NCBI RefSeq assembly: GCF_002706425.1
Contig: NZ_CP017713.1
Span: 496,001-560,000 of the forward strand
DNA length: 64,000 bases
Reading direction: 5' to 3'
From: Loigolactobacillus coryniformis subsp. coryniformis KCTC 3167 = DSM 20001
Lineage (GTDB): Bacteria; Bacillota; Bacilli; Lactobacillales; Lactobacillaceae
A model generated the notes under the pieces. That model made no database searches. It worked only from the letters and a program-made list of their open reading frames with translations, and was not told where the DNA came from. Position numbers and translations under genes: made by a program. The first letter of the stretch is position 1. Every line of letters starts with the position of its first letter. Positions 1-8,293 of the stretch are shown here, piece by piece.

Positions 1-218
1 CGATGGTTGATGTGTGGGCGCCAGTCGTTGCGGCAGCCAAAGCCGGCAATTTAACTGAACAAGTGATCACAGATGCGGTACAGGCAACGGAACCGATGAA
101 AGCCACTAAGGGCCGGGCGTCCTATGTTGGCGATAATTCGATTGGTCATCTTGATCCGGGTTCAGTTTCCAGTGGCTATCTATTCAGTGAATTATTGAAA
201 GCGGGGGTGACTGCATGA
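1..218 (+). CDS. dhaL: Dihydroxyacetone kinase subunit DhaL, C-terminal part (5' end outside window)
   Basis: This is the C-terminal part of the ADP-binding subunit of the PTS-dependent dihydroxyacetone kinase. With DhaK and DhaM it phosphorylates dihydroxyacetone in the cytoplasm. The visible part ends with the DhaL-type segment GRASYVGDNSIGHLDPG followed by a Ser/Gly helix, as in the family. An ATG lies at base 3, but the reading frame is open to the window edge and the protein is far too short, so the gene begins upstream. Its stop overlaps the dhaM start by 4 bp (ATGA), which indicates translational coupling in a dhaKLM operon. Confidence 0.88.
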   Translation, partial: MVDVWAPVVAAAKAGNLTEQVITDAVQATEPMKATKGRASYVGDNSIGHLDPGSVSSGYLFSELLKAGVTA

Positions 219-583
219 GTTTAGGTATCGTGATCGTTTCACACGTTGATAAGATTGCAGCTGGTGTGCAAACGCTGATCAGCCAAGTCGCCGCTGATGT
301 TTCGGTGACAGTGGCTGGCGGAACTGACGACGGTGGTGTTGGTACTAGCGTCGAAAAAATTCAACAAGCAATCAGCGATAATGCTGGTACCGAGATTTTG
401 GCTTTTTATGATTTAGGTAGCGCCAAAATGAATTTAGAATTAGCACAAGATTTTAGTGATAAGCCGGTGCACTTGTATGATGTTGCGTTAGTCGAAGGTG
501 CCTATACGGCGGCAGCTTTATTGCAAGCTGGTGTGGATCGTTCAGCGGTCGAAGCCCAATTAGCTGACCTAAAAGTAAAATAA
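215..583 (+). CDS. dhaM: PTS-dependent dihydroxyacetone kinase phosphotransferase subunit DhaM
   Basis: This is a 122-residue single-domain DhaM of the EIIA-mannose fold. It relays phosphate from HPr to the ADP bound on DhaL. The N-terminus GIVIVSHVDKIAAG carries the phospho-accepting His (residue 10), and the glycine-rich GGTDDGGVGTS loop near residues 36-46 is typical of the family. The length matches short Gram-positive DhaM proteins rather than the fused HPr/EI form of enterobacteria. The start overlaps the end of dhaL, and the gene is followed at once by a rho-independent terminator, so it is the last gene of the operon. Confidence 0.92.
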   Translation: MSLGIVIVSHVDKIAAGVQTLISQVAADVSVTVAGGTDDGGVGTSVEKIQQAISDNAGTEILAFYDLGSAKMNLELAQDFSDKPVHLYDVALVEGAYTAAALLQAGVDRSAVEAQLADLKVK

Positions 584-590
584 ATTTTGG

Positions 591-618
591 CTAGGAGTGT
601 GAAGCTCCTAGTTTTTTT
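591..618 (+). terminator. Rho-independent terminator of the dha operon
   Basis: A perfect stem CTAGGAG / CTCCTAG with a short loop is followed by seven T. It lies 8 bp after the dhaM stop. The group II intron starts immediately after the T tract. Confidence 0.9.
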
Positions 619-619
619 G

Positions 620-2526
620 GTGCGCCCGGCATGGGCGTCAACTAGGTGGTGAAAGTCCACTGCGGGCCGTAGTAGTCGGAACCGCTAGCCAAAGGCAAGG
701 CCTTTATCGTGAGGTGAAGACTGAAGGAAGCCTGATGAGCAAAGTACTGCACCGATGAACAAGAAGCAGCTATAAGGCCGGAAGTAACTGGATAAGGTGG
801 CCAAACACACTGAAGTCCGATACTACCCGAAGTTACGACAGTAAAGCTGACGGTGACATGGTACGAAAGTTGACGTTCTTACCCGGGGAGACCTGTACAC
901 ACAATCCTGATTTTCTTAGGGAATACCCAAATGACAAGGAAATATGAGTTCAAAGCAAGTCAGAAATGGCTGGTTAAGTGTACAGGAGTCAGCCGAGGTC
1001 ATAGTAGTGGGTAACCATGAAGGACCAAACAATAATAACTCATATTGCGACTGGAAGTGAAGACGATGCGAAAATCGCAGAAAACAGAACAAGCTGACCG
1101 CCAGCGGATGATAGGTCTGGAAGACCAAAGACAAACTGGGGCGCGTAGTATCGCCTCCGGTGAAGGAGAAAAGATGAGTGGCACTCAGTTTCAAGCATTA
1201 GTTTTGGCCCGCAACAACCTGAATTTGGCTTATCAACGTGTGGTCAGGAACAAAGGGGCGGCCGGAGTTGACGGTATGACCGTTGATGAATTGAAACCGT
1301 ACCTGAAAGTACATCGCGAAGAATTACTCGCAGAATTGGCCAATGGGACTTATAAACCGGCACCAGTCAAGCAAGTCTCAATTCCAAAGCCCAACGGTGG
1401 AACGCGTAAGCTTGGCATTCCGACCGTGATCGACCGGCTAGTCCAGCAGGCCGTGGCCCAGGTCCTTTCGCCGATATATGAACAGATCTTCGCCAACAAT
1501 AGTTTTGGTTTTCGACCCCAACGCAGTGCACATGACGCAGTTCAACAGGTCGTTCAGCTAGATAATGCGGGTTATCACTATGTGGTTGATCTGGATTTGA
1601 AGGCCTACTTCGATACGGTTAATCATGACATGCTTATGAAGTTTCTCAAGCAGCGAATTAGTGACCGCTGGATACTACGGCTCATTCGCCGTTTTCTGAC
1701 TAGTGGCACCATGAATGGGCAATTGTTTGAACGCAGTGAGAAAGGCACACCGCAAGGCGGGCCGATCTCGCCACTGTTAGCGAATATTTATCTCAACGAA
1801 TTCGACCAAGAACTAGCTAGGCGCGGTCATGAATTTGTCCGTTACGCCGATGACTGCAATATCTTTGTTAAAAGTCCACGCGCGGGCCAACGAGTCCTCG
1901 CTAGTGTGACTCGTTTTCTCGAGCATGAGTTAAAACTCACGCTCAATCAGGAAAAGACACAAGTGGTCGCCACCAACAGAATGAAGTTCTTAGGTTTTAC
2001 GTTGGGCCACACTAAAGGCAGGGCTTTTCCCTATCCGGTGTGGTCAGCGAAGCAGCGAGTTAAACAAGCATTGAGGCGGCTGACTAAGCGTAATCGTGGT
2101 GTATCCGAAGACCAAATAATGGCAGAGATTCGTCAAAAGATGCGCGGTTGGTTGCAGTATTACAGCTTGGGTAGAATGAAGCGGTTCATCACGGAATTAG
2201 ATGCGTGGCTGCGGTCACGTATTCGCCAGTACATTTGGAAACAATGGAAGAAAGCCAAAACTAGAGAGAACAACTTGAGCGGATTAGGATTTACGAAAGA
2301 TGAAGCTAAGCTATCCGCTAACACGCGTAAAGGGTACTGGCGGACAGCGCATAGTAAAACGCTGTGCCGTACCCTAACTAACAAAGAGCTGGAACGTCGT
2401 GGACTCATTAACTTGAGTCAGACGCTCCAGCAAATTCAGAGTGCTTAAATTATTGAACCGCCGTATACGGAACCGTACGTACGGTGGTGTGAGAGGACGG
2501 TAACTTACAATTACCTCCTACTCGAT
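620..2526 (+). mobile_element. Group II intron, bacterial class C-like, inserted behind a terminator
   Basis: The 5' end reads GTGCGCCCGGC, the usual GUGYG start of a group II intron. A structured leader of about 450 nt precedes the reverse transcriptase gene. After that gene comes a domain V-like hairpin (about 2455-2500) and a short domain VI stem GGTAA / TTACC (2499-2515), with the element ending near CTACTCGAT. The insertion point is the T tract of a rho-independent terminator, the target preference known for class C introns. The 3' boundary is placed by analogy with class C ends and may be off by a few bases. Confidence 0.85.
1066..2448 (+). CDS. ltrA: Group II intron reverse transcriptase/maturase
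   Basis: This is the intron-encoded protein of about 460 residues; it helps the intron RNA splice and reverse-transcribes it at new sites. The RT core runs from the N-terminal NKGAAGVDGMTVDEL block through SIPKPNGGTRKLGIPTV, FGFRPQRSAHDA and GTPQGGPISPLLANI to the catalytic YADD box in FVRYADDCNIF. A maturase (X) domain follows (MRGWLQYYS and onward). No HNH endonuclease domain is seen at the C-terminus, in line with class C introns that use structured targets. I chose the ATG at 1066, preceded by GGAAGTGAAG; the open frame extends to 1045, and 1174 is another possible start. Confidence 0.92.
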   Translation: MRKSQKTEQADRQRMIGLEDQRQTGARSIASGEGEKMSGTQFQALVLARNNLNLAYQRVVRNKGAAGVDGMTVDELKPYLKVHREELLAELANGTYKPAPVKQVSIPKPNGGTRKLGIPTVIDRLVQQAVAQVLSPIYEQIFANNSFGFRPQRSAHDAVQQVVQLDNAGYHYVVDLDLKAYFDTVNHDMLMKFLKQRISDRWILRLIRRFLTSGTMNGQLFERSEKGTPQGGPISPLLANIYLNEFDQELARRGHEFVRYADDCNIFVKSPRAGQRVLASVTRFLEHELKLTLNQEKTQVVATNRMKFLGFTLGHTKGRAFPYPVWSAKQRVKQALRRLTKRNRGVSEDQIMAEIRQKMRGWLQYYSLGRMKRFITELDAWLRSRIRQYIWKQWKKAKTRENNLSGLGFTKDEAKLSANTRKGYWRTAHSKTLCRTLTNKELERRGLINLSQTLQQIQSA

Positions 2527-2632
2527 TGCTGACGTGCGTTAGAATAAAGAGGTGTAGTTCAGAAGTAGCGTCATCTCTTTGCGGCATGCTTTACGCCACA
2601 AGAATGGCCACTGTCGCTGTTTTTTTTAACCA

Positions 2633-2733
2633 TACTGGTTAGCAAGTATCAGATATTAACCTTATTTGCCAAACCGTACTTGCTTGCCGATGTCGATTGG
2701 ACTAATGCCAAGGTATGGCAAGTCCAAGTCGCA
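2633..2733. repeat. Dispersed two-hairpin element, copy A (second copy at 15098)
   Basis: This roughly 100-bp element recurs at 15098-15195. Both copies begin ACTG-N-TTAGCAAGTATC, then have 28 variable bases, then CTTGCTT-N-CC-R-ATGTCGATTG-R-ACTA, and end AAGTNCNAGTCGCA. Copy A can form AGCAAGTA/TACTTGCT and then GGACT/AGTCC with inner GCCA/TGGC. The second stem changes base-paired letters in copy B, which suggests selection on structure. No known RNA family is recognised. Confidence 0.6.
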
Positions 2734-3087
2734 TCGCCCGTAACATCAAAAATTTTTGGTACAAAATTAATCAATAATTGTGAAGTAGAGCCATGTTTCT
2801 TGCGGCATGTTTTACGCCACAAGAATGGCCATCGCCCGTAACATTAAAAATTTTTGGTACAAAAATTAATCAATAATTTTGAAGTAGAGCCATGTTTCTT
2901 GCGGCATGTTTTACGCCACAAGAATGGCCATCGCCCGTAACATTAAAAATTTTTGGTACAAAAATTAATCAATAATTGTGAAGTAGAGCCATGTTTCTTG
3001 CGGTATGTTTTACGCCACAAGAATGGTCATCGCCCGTAACATCAAAAATTTTTGGTACAAAAATTAATCAATAATTGTGAAGTAGAG
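2732..3087. repeat. 99-bp tandem repeat array in front of the HAD phosphatase gene
   Basis: About 3.6 copies of a 99-bp unit stand head to tail, nearly identical; the marker ATGTTTCTTGCGG recurs at 2793, 2892 and 2991. Each unit holds a hairpin (TTCTTG-C-GGC paired with GCC-A-CAAGAA), an AT-rich palindrome AAAAATTTTT, and GAAGTAGAG. In the last copy GAAGTAGAG becomes the ribosome site of the gene at 3099. A related single hairpin stands at 2575 and another at 12356. Each full unit also carries a 27-codon ORF starting MFLAACFTPQEW that crosses into the next unit; whether it is translated is unknown. Confidence 0.85.
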
Positions 3088-3098
3088 GAAGTGGCTCG

Positions 3099-3929
3099 AT
3101 GATAAAATTAGTGGTAACCGATATGAATGGGACGTTGCTCAATGCAGCGCAGCAGGTGGATCATACACGCCTTGCTCGGCTACTACAGCGTTTGGCGCAA
3201 CAGCAAGCCTATTTTGCGGTTTGTAGTGGTAACCAGTACCGCCATTTACGTGAAGTGCTGGCGCCGTTGACGGCTGATAATTTAATTTATGTCGCAGAAA
3301 ATGGCGCCTCGATTTATTGGCAGGATCAGCAAATCTTTGATGGTGCGTTGACGCAACAACAATTGGCGGACTTTTTAGCGGCGTACCAGGCGCAGGTTCC
3401 GGCGTTACAACATGCTTATGTTATTTTAACCGGTAATGAGCGTTCATACACTAATCAAGGGGTAGCACCGGATTTGTTAGCTCAAGCAAGTAAGTTTTAC
3501 GCCAACTTACAGCCAACTGATTTAACTCAAGTTACTGAGCCGATCAAGAAAATTAGTTTGGCTTATCATGGTGGAGTTGCGGCTGAACATGTCACAGCGT
3601 TGAATGATTATTTTGCTGGTAAATTAGTTGCCCATGACAGCGGGTATGGTGTAATCGATGTTGTGCGTGGCGATGTTAGCAAGGCAGCGGCGGTGGCGTT
3701 TTTACAGCAACGTTGGCAAATTACCTCAGCTGAAGTTGCTGCGTTCGGCGATGGCGCTAATGATATTGAAATGCTGCAAGTCGCTGGTCAAAGTTATGCG
3801 ATGCAAAATGCTCCTGACTTTGTTAAAGCCGTGGCGCAACAAGTAACTGAACTTGATGCGGAGCACGCAGGTGTTTTAGCCACATTGGAACAATTATTAG
3901 CGGTATCAAAAAAGAGTCAGGAACAATAA
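3099..3929 (+). CDS. HAD-superfamily Cof-type phosphatase
   Basis: This 276-residue protein is of the Cof/YbiV (HAD IIB) type, a family of cytoplasmic sugar-phosphate and flavin-phosphate phosphatases; the substrate cannot be told. Motif I is at residues 7-13 (TDMNGTL), motif II near VCSGNQ, a Lys (motif III) near KKISLAYHG, and motif IV is FGDGANDIEML near residue 215. Oddly, the second acidic residue of motif I, normally DxDGT and the acid/base catalyst, is Asn here (DMNGT). The ATG at 3099 follows AGAGGAAG, which is the end of the last 99-bp repeat unit, so the repeats are probably its promoter or leader region. Confidence 0.85.
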   Translation: MIKLVVTDMNGTLLNAAQQVDHTRLARLLQRLAQQQAYFAVCSGNQYRHLREVLAPLTADNLIYVAENGASIYWQDQQIFDGALTQQQLADFLAAYQAQVPALQHAYVILTGNERSYTNQGVAPDLLAQASKFYANLQPTDLTQVTEPIKKISLAYHGGVAAEHVTALNDYFAGKLVAHDSGYGVIDVVRGDVSKAAAVAFLQQRWQITSAEVAAFGDGANDIEMLQVAGQSYAMQNAPDFVKAVAQQVTELDAEHAGVLATLEQLLAVSKKSQEQ

Positions 3930-3947
3930 TTGTTCTTGGCTCTTTTT
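3912..3947 (+). terminator. Rho-independent terminator overlapping the HAD gene stop
   Basis: The stem AAGAG-CA-GAACAA pairs with TTGTTC-TG-CTCTT and is followed by T residues; the stop codon lies inside the hairpin. It also ends the convergent small gene at 3946. Confidence 0.8.
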
Positions 3948-4071
3948 AATGCCCATTGCGGCGCGTGCCGCGCTTATGTGCGCTTAGTTGATTGGCTTGT
4001 TTCTTGAACTTTTCCCAAGTTTGATCACGTTGGGTGCTATTAGTGTTGCGATGCTGTTTGGTGTATTTCAT
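3946..4071 (-). CDS. Small basic hypothetical protein (41 aa)
   Basis: A 41-codon gene reads leftward, beginning MKYTKQHRNTNSTQRD and ending HKRGTRRNGH. It has a strong ribosome site (GGAGGTG, 8 bases before ATG). The protein is very basic and hydrophilic, with one Trp and no membrane segment, and resembles small conserved proteins of unknown role in lactobacilli. It is convergent with the HAD gene and shares its terminator. The good ribosome site, the base composition and the terminator make it a real gene; no function can be assigned. Confidence 0.7.
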   Translation of the reverse strand: MKYTKQHRNTNSTQRDQTWEKFKKQANQLSAHKRGTRRNGH

Positions 4072-4214
4072 TTTATTCACCTCCAAATAATAGTGTGTTC
4101 TATTATACCGCAAACTCAGTACGTGTCTAGCCTAACTTGACCGACTGTATACGACCGCGCATAATGTGGACAAATATGTCTTTTGTTAGTGGCCAAATAA
4201 AAGGAGGTAAGCGG

Positions 4215-4778
4215 ATGGTTGATCTAACTGAAATTGCAACGCAGATCAAGCAAGGTGCCAGTGAATTATTAGCTGTTGCTCAGCTAAAGGCCGGCGATGT
4301 TTTTGTGGTTGGTTGTAGTACGAGTGAAATTCAAGGGGAACACATTGGTCAAGATTCAAGTCGTGAAGTTGGTCGGGTAGTCGTTAAGACGCTGCAAGAC
4401 TTGTTAGTACCGCGGAGGATTCATTTAGCAGTTCAAGGTTGTGAGCATTTAAATCGTGCTTTGGCAATTGAACGTGCAGTTGCCGAAGCACATAATTGGG
4501 AGATTGTTAGTGTCGTACCAGCATTACACGCTGGTGGTGCAACGCAAATGGCAGCATTCGAGAATTTTAAGGATCCAGTGGAAATTGAGCATATTACGGC
4601 ACAAGCAGGAATGGATATTGGCGATACAGCAATCGGGATGCACGTTAAATTTGTGCAGATTCCTGTACGTACAAGCATTAAAACAGTTGGCGCTGCTCAC
4701 ACAACTTATTTACGCAGTCGACCCAAGTTGATTGGTGGCGAACGGGCGCAATATAAGGTAACGTCAAAAGTTCTATGA
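4215..4778 (+). CDS. UPF0340 / TIGR01440 family protein (YwlG-like)
   Basis: This 187-residue protein belongs to the TIGR01440/UPF0340 family, of unknown function and widespread in Firmicutes. Family hallmarks are DVFVVGCSTSEIQGEHIGQDSS near residue 30, LAVQGCEHLNRALAIER near residue 75, and VPALHAGGATQMAAF near residue 105. The frame is open from 4137, but the ATG at 4215 follows AAAGGAGGTAA at ideal spacing, so that start is used. It stands alone between the small reverse gene and an insertion sequence. Confidence 0.85.
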   Translation: MVDLTEIATQIKQGASELLAVAQLKAGDVFVVGCSTSEIQGEHIGQDSSREVGRVVVKTLQDLLVPRRIHLAVQGCEHLNRALAIERAVAEAHNWEIVSVVPALHAGGATQMAAFENFKDPVEIEHITAQAGMDIGDTAIGMHVKFVQIPVRTSIKTVGAAHTTYLRSRPKLIGGERAQYKVTSKVL

Positions 4779-4951
4779 AAACCGTGGTTCAGAAGGTGGT
4801 GTAGATGCAACTGTAGAAATCGACTTAAGGATTGAGTGGTCTAGTTGGTTAGTTCTGTACGCGCACAGTATTAATCCGGCCAATCGCCCGTTTCGAGGCA
4901 ACACAAAGTCAGCTTAGACAAGTTTGATTCTAGTCCTAAACTAATGCTTGC

Positions 4952-6400
4952 TTATGCAGTTGGTAATTGGCTTTGTGCTAGATCAATCAAGGCCAACCAT
5001 TTATCGTACATGCGCGGTTTATTGTCCAGCTCTGGTAGGTGTACCGGCACCTTATAATCTAGCGCTTCGTGCGGGCGTAAAAAGTTATAAGCCGCTGAAT
5101 ATAAGGCGGTATAACTGGCTGAACCGGTTGGTGAGTTAAAACCAGTGGCCGACCGATAATTGCCCTTAAAACTACGGTTTAAACGCTCAATTGTTTGTTT
5201 CAAGAAACGATACTCTTTACTGATTGGATCTTTGTTGGTCAACCCTACTACTTGCTTGATTTTAAAATTGATCCCTTGTTGAGCAAAATAAAGTTGTGCT
5301 ACTTGATAAATGGGATTGGCGTCGACTACGAACTGTAGGTCGGCTGGACGTTCGGACATCTTCTGTAGGACTTGATTGATGGCAACGACCGCTGATTCAG
5401 TTGTGCGGTTGGGCGTTATATAGTCGGCTAGAATTAGCTTTTTAACCGCGTCGTAAAAGTAAAAGATATAGTTCCACTTACCTTTGACCTTGACGTAAGT
5501 CTCATCACCAACTAATTGGTTGGAAAGTTCGTAAGGATAGTTAGCCCAGAATGGTCGAATAACGGTCGCTACCGCCTCTTCGTAGTTGTGAATGGTTTGG
5601 TGGGAGATCTTAACGCCGTGAACGTCGTACATGATGGCTGCGGTACGACGGGCCGACAGGCCATAGTTAATGTGATAGGTCAGGGCAAGCCCTAAAACCT
5701 CAGGGCTGGCTTGGATCTTACTCAAATCGACCTTGGCTTGAACTGGCGAACTAGCCGCTAAGCCTTTGAGATCGAATTTAAAGTTACGGAAAGTGTAGCG
5801 TACTTTGAAGCTAGATGGCTGTTCCTTGAATTGTTTGGCTTCAGCTACGGATAACTGCTTGATTTGTTTTAAACGAAATGAACATTGGTCATTAGGACAA
5901 CGTAACACATCGAAGTTACTACGGTGGTGATGAGCTTCCAATCGATGTTGGCAGTATGGGCAACGAAGTACCACCGCTTTCTTCTTCTGCGCATCACCAT
6001 TTTGGAAGCTAAAAGCGCAGATCTTACACTTAAGCTGATTACCTTTACCGTTATTAGCGTATAGATAGTCGCTTGGGGCATTACAGCGTGGGCAACGTTG
6101 GTTCTGGAACGTGATCACGGTGCCTTGTCGGCGCCGAATTGGTTTTAGATCTTTGCCGGTTTTGGTCATGTAGTCAATGATCAGTTGCTCATAATTAAGT
6201 GATTCTGGACCAATATCGGCTGCTAAAATTGGTAATTTATCGTCAACTTGAAATTGATTAAAGCGTTTATAGGTTGGTTTATCGGTGCTGGGCAAGCGCG
6301 AATGGTCAAAAATATCAATCAGCTGGGCCAACAAAAAGATGATCAATGCACGTTGGAACTTGATTATTTGGACTAAATAAGTTAATAATGGTGTAAGCAC
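4952..6400 (-). CDS. DDE transposase with N-terminal zinc ribbons
   Basis: This transposase of about 482 residues has CxxC pairs (CPRCNAP, LKCKIC, LRCPYCQH, LRCPNDQC) forming zinc ribbons, then an IS6/IS240-like DDE core. The first Asp is in LVGDETYVKVKGKWNY, the second in FVVDANPIYQ, and the Glu in KQTIERLNRSFKG. The frame is open back to 6484, but a GTG at 6400 stands 6 bases after AAGGAG and is the likelier start. The element's ends are not clear: no convincing terminal inverted repeats or target duplication were found between about 4880 and 4950 or between 6490 and 6560. Confidence 0.85.
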   Translation of the reverse strand: MLTPLLTYLVQIIKFQRALIIFLLAQLIDIFDHSRLPSTDKPTYKRFNQFQVDDKLPILAADIGPESLNYEQLIIDYMTKTGKDLKPIRRRQGTVITFQNQRCPRCNAPSDYLYANNGKGNQLKCKICAFSFQNGDAQKKKAVVLRCPYCQHRLEAHHHRSNFDVLRCPNDQCSFRLKQIKQLSVAEAKQFKEQPSSFKVRYTFRNFKFDLKGLAASSPVQAKVDLSKIQASPEVLGLALTYHINYGLSARRTAAIMYDVHGVKISHQTIHNYEEAVATVIRPFWANYPYELSNQLVGDETYVKVKGKWNYIFYFYDAVKKLILADYITPNRTTESAVVAINQVLQKMSERPADLQFVVDANPIYQVAQLYFAQQGINFKIKQVVGLTNKDPISKEYRFLKQTIERLNRSFKGNYRSATGFNSPTGSASYTALYSAAYNFLRPHEALDYKVPVHLPELDNKPRMYDKWLALIDLAQSQLPTA

Positions 6401-6575
6401 TCGGATCTCCTTCTTTCTTGGAATTCTTGTTGGTTGCACACCAAGGATAACAGAAGAATTGGTCCGGGTGTTTTTTAATTTCACTTAGATAATACAAAAC
6501 CATTAGAAACAATAATTAAAACTAGACAAAATCGGGTACGTTTGACAGTACCCAATATAAATGGGGGTCAGAAAA

Positions 6576-7442
6576 ATGAATGAGAAAAAAGCGTGGTATA
6601 TTAATGGTTATCTCGGAATCGTACTCTTGATCATACTGACGTTGGTTGGCGGTGGATTGATTGTTTTGGGTGTTTTTCAACAGATTGTGTTTAGCATTAT
6701 TATCGGTATACTGCTTTTAGTGGTGGCGCTATTCTTTTTCAGTGCCTTGACGATTATTGCGCCAAATGAAGCACAAGCGCTGACCTTCTTTGGACGTTAC
6801 ATTGGCTCAATAAATGAAAGCGGCTTGTTCATCACTGTGCCACTGACTAACAAACAACCCATTTCACTACGAGTGCGTAATTTTAATAGCGACATTTTAA
6901 AGGTCAACGATGAACAAGGTAATCCTGTAGAAATTGCGGCGGTAATTGTTTTCCGTGTAGTTGATACAGCGAAGGCTTTGTTTAACGTTGATCATTACGA
7001 GGAGTTTGTACAAATTCAAAGTGAAGCCGCCGTACGCCATGTGGCTAGTCAATACGCTTACGATACTTTTGCGGATGTTGATGCGATCACTTTACGTGGC
7101 AATACGACCGAAGTATCACAAAAATTGACCACTGAATTGGAGGAGCGCTTGCAGGTTGCCGGCGTGGAGATCATCGAGACTCGGTTGACACATTTAGCCT
7201 ACGCTACAGAAATTGCCAGTGCAATGTTACAGCGGCAACAAGCAGCGGCTATTTTAGCGGCACGGAAGATCATTGTTGAAGGGGCCGTTTCTATGACTGA
7301 AGATGCGCTGAGTCAATTAGAAGCAAATGACCAGCTCCAGCTTGATGATGAGCGTAAAATGCGGATCGTGAATAATTTGTTAGTTTCAATCATTACCGAT
7401 CGAGGAACGCAGCCGGTGATCAATACTGGCGAAACCGACTAG
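6576..7442 (+). CDS. SPFH/Band-7 (stomatin-like) membrane protein
   Basis: This membrane-anchored SPFH protein has about 288 residues. Two N-terminal hydrophobic segments (about residues 10-30 and 35-55) are followed by the Band-7 domain, beginning IIAPNEAQALTFFGRYIG and including TLRGNTTEVSQKLTTELEERLQVAGVEIIETRLTHL-type sequence, and then an Ala-rich coiled coil near LQRQQAAAILAARK. The family scaffolds membrane microdomains; the partner is unknown. The ATG at 6576 is preferred to 6561 because TGGGGGT precedes it. The stop codon TAG lies within the target duplication of the adjoining IS5 element, yet the reading frame is intact. Confidence 0.85.
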   Translation: MNEKKAWYINGYLGIVLLIILTLVGGGLIVLGVFQQIVFSIIIGILLLVVALFFFSALTIIAPNEAQALTFFGRYIGSINESGLFITVPLTNKQPISLRVRNFNSDILKVNDEQGNPVEIAAVIVFRVVDTAKALFNVDHYEEFVQIQSEAAVRHVASQYAYDTFADVDAITLRGNTTEVSQKLTTELEERLQVAGVEIIETRLTHLAYATEIASAMLQRQQAAAILAARKIIVEGAVSMTEDALSQLEANDQLQLDDERKMRIVNNLLVSIITDRGTQPVINTGETD

Positions 7443-8293
7443 GGTCCGTCTGAAAACTACTTAAGTAAGATGCAAATTGAGGCAATGTAGACCGTAGCCA
7501 GATAAACATGAGCGAGCTTATCATAACGCGTTGCAATCCTACGAAAGTTCTTCAACTGATTGAAGAAGTTCTCAATCAAATGGCGCTCACAATAAACGTG
7601 GTAATCACAGGTCCACTTGTCTTTGGTATTTTCCTTTGGCGGAATGGTATAGACGCCTGCTTTATCTTCAATATACTGGCGAAGTTTCGCGGTGCCATAG
7701 GCTTTATCCGCGATAATATTTGATTGAGAAATATCGAAGCCTTCCAGCAACTCACTGGCAACTTGGCTATCATGTACTTGACCACCTGTTAGGCGAAAAC
7801 CCAAGGGATTCCCTAATCCGTCAACGAGTGCGTGAATCTTGGTCGTTCGGCCACCTCGACTTAGTCCAATAGCTTGATTTTCGACCATACATTCGGCGTT
7901 TTTTTTGCCCCAGTGGCCTTTTGATGCGCTCGAACGATCGTTGAATCTAAGCTCAAGTTTTCCATGTCGGGATCGTCAATCAATTCGAGAAAAACCTGTT
8001 CGAACAAGCCTGAACTTACCCAGGCTCGGAAGCGACTATACACCGTTTTCCAAGAGCCATAGCGTTCAGGTAGATCACGCCAAGGAGCCCCGCTGCGCAT
8101 GAGCCAGAGGATAGCGTTGAGGGCGGTACGGTTGTCTAGGCTTGATGGACGGCCAGTCCGGTATGGCGGGAAGTATCCTTTGATTCGGTCCCACTGAGCA
8201 TCTTCCAGTTCGTATCGTTTAGGTGTTGTCATCGGAATGCCTCGATTCGTTTTTCCTCAGATTATACCTGAATTTTTAGTTTTCAGACAGTCC
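7443..8293 (-). mobile_element. IS5-family insertion sequence (IS427-type), 851 bp
   Basis: Terminal inverted repeats are GGTCCGTCTGAAAACTA on the left and, read inward on the right, GGACTGTCTGAAAACTA. Both sides are flanked by CTAG (7439-7442 and 8294-8297), a 4-bp target duplication. Transposase reading frames overlap with a frameshift, as usual for this group. Confidence 0.9.
7457..8232 (-). CDS. IS5-family transposase made by programmed frameshift (two overlapping ORFs)
   Basis: The first frame (8232 to 7861, 123 aa) holds the N-terminal helix-turn-helix region and the first catalytic Asp in LSLDSTIVRAHQ. The second frame (7888 to 7457) holds the second Asp in IIADKAYGTAKLRQY and the Glu in ERHLIENFFNQLK. 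The frames overlap at a run of eight A on the coding strand (T8 at 7899-7906), a likely slippage site that would join ATGAKK to NAECMVENQAIGLSRGG. All three DDE residues are present, so the element may be active. Confidence 0.85.

Noticed and set aside
2732-3087. Possible CRISPR array
   Set aside because: The repeats are contiguous 99-bp tandem units with no unique spacers and no cas genes nearby.
4779-4951. Third copy of the two-hairpin element
   Set aside because: It shares only short words such as AATCGCCCG with the 2633 region; the conserved blocks and spacing are absent.
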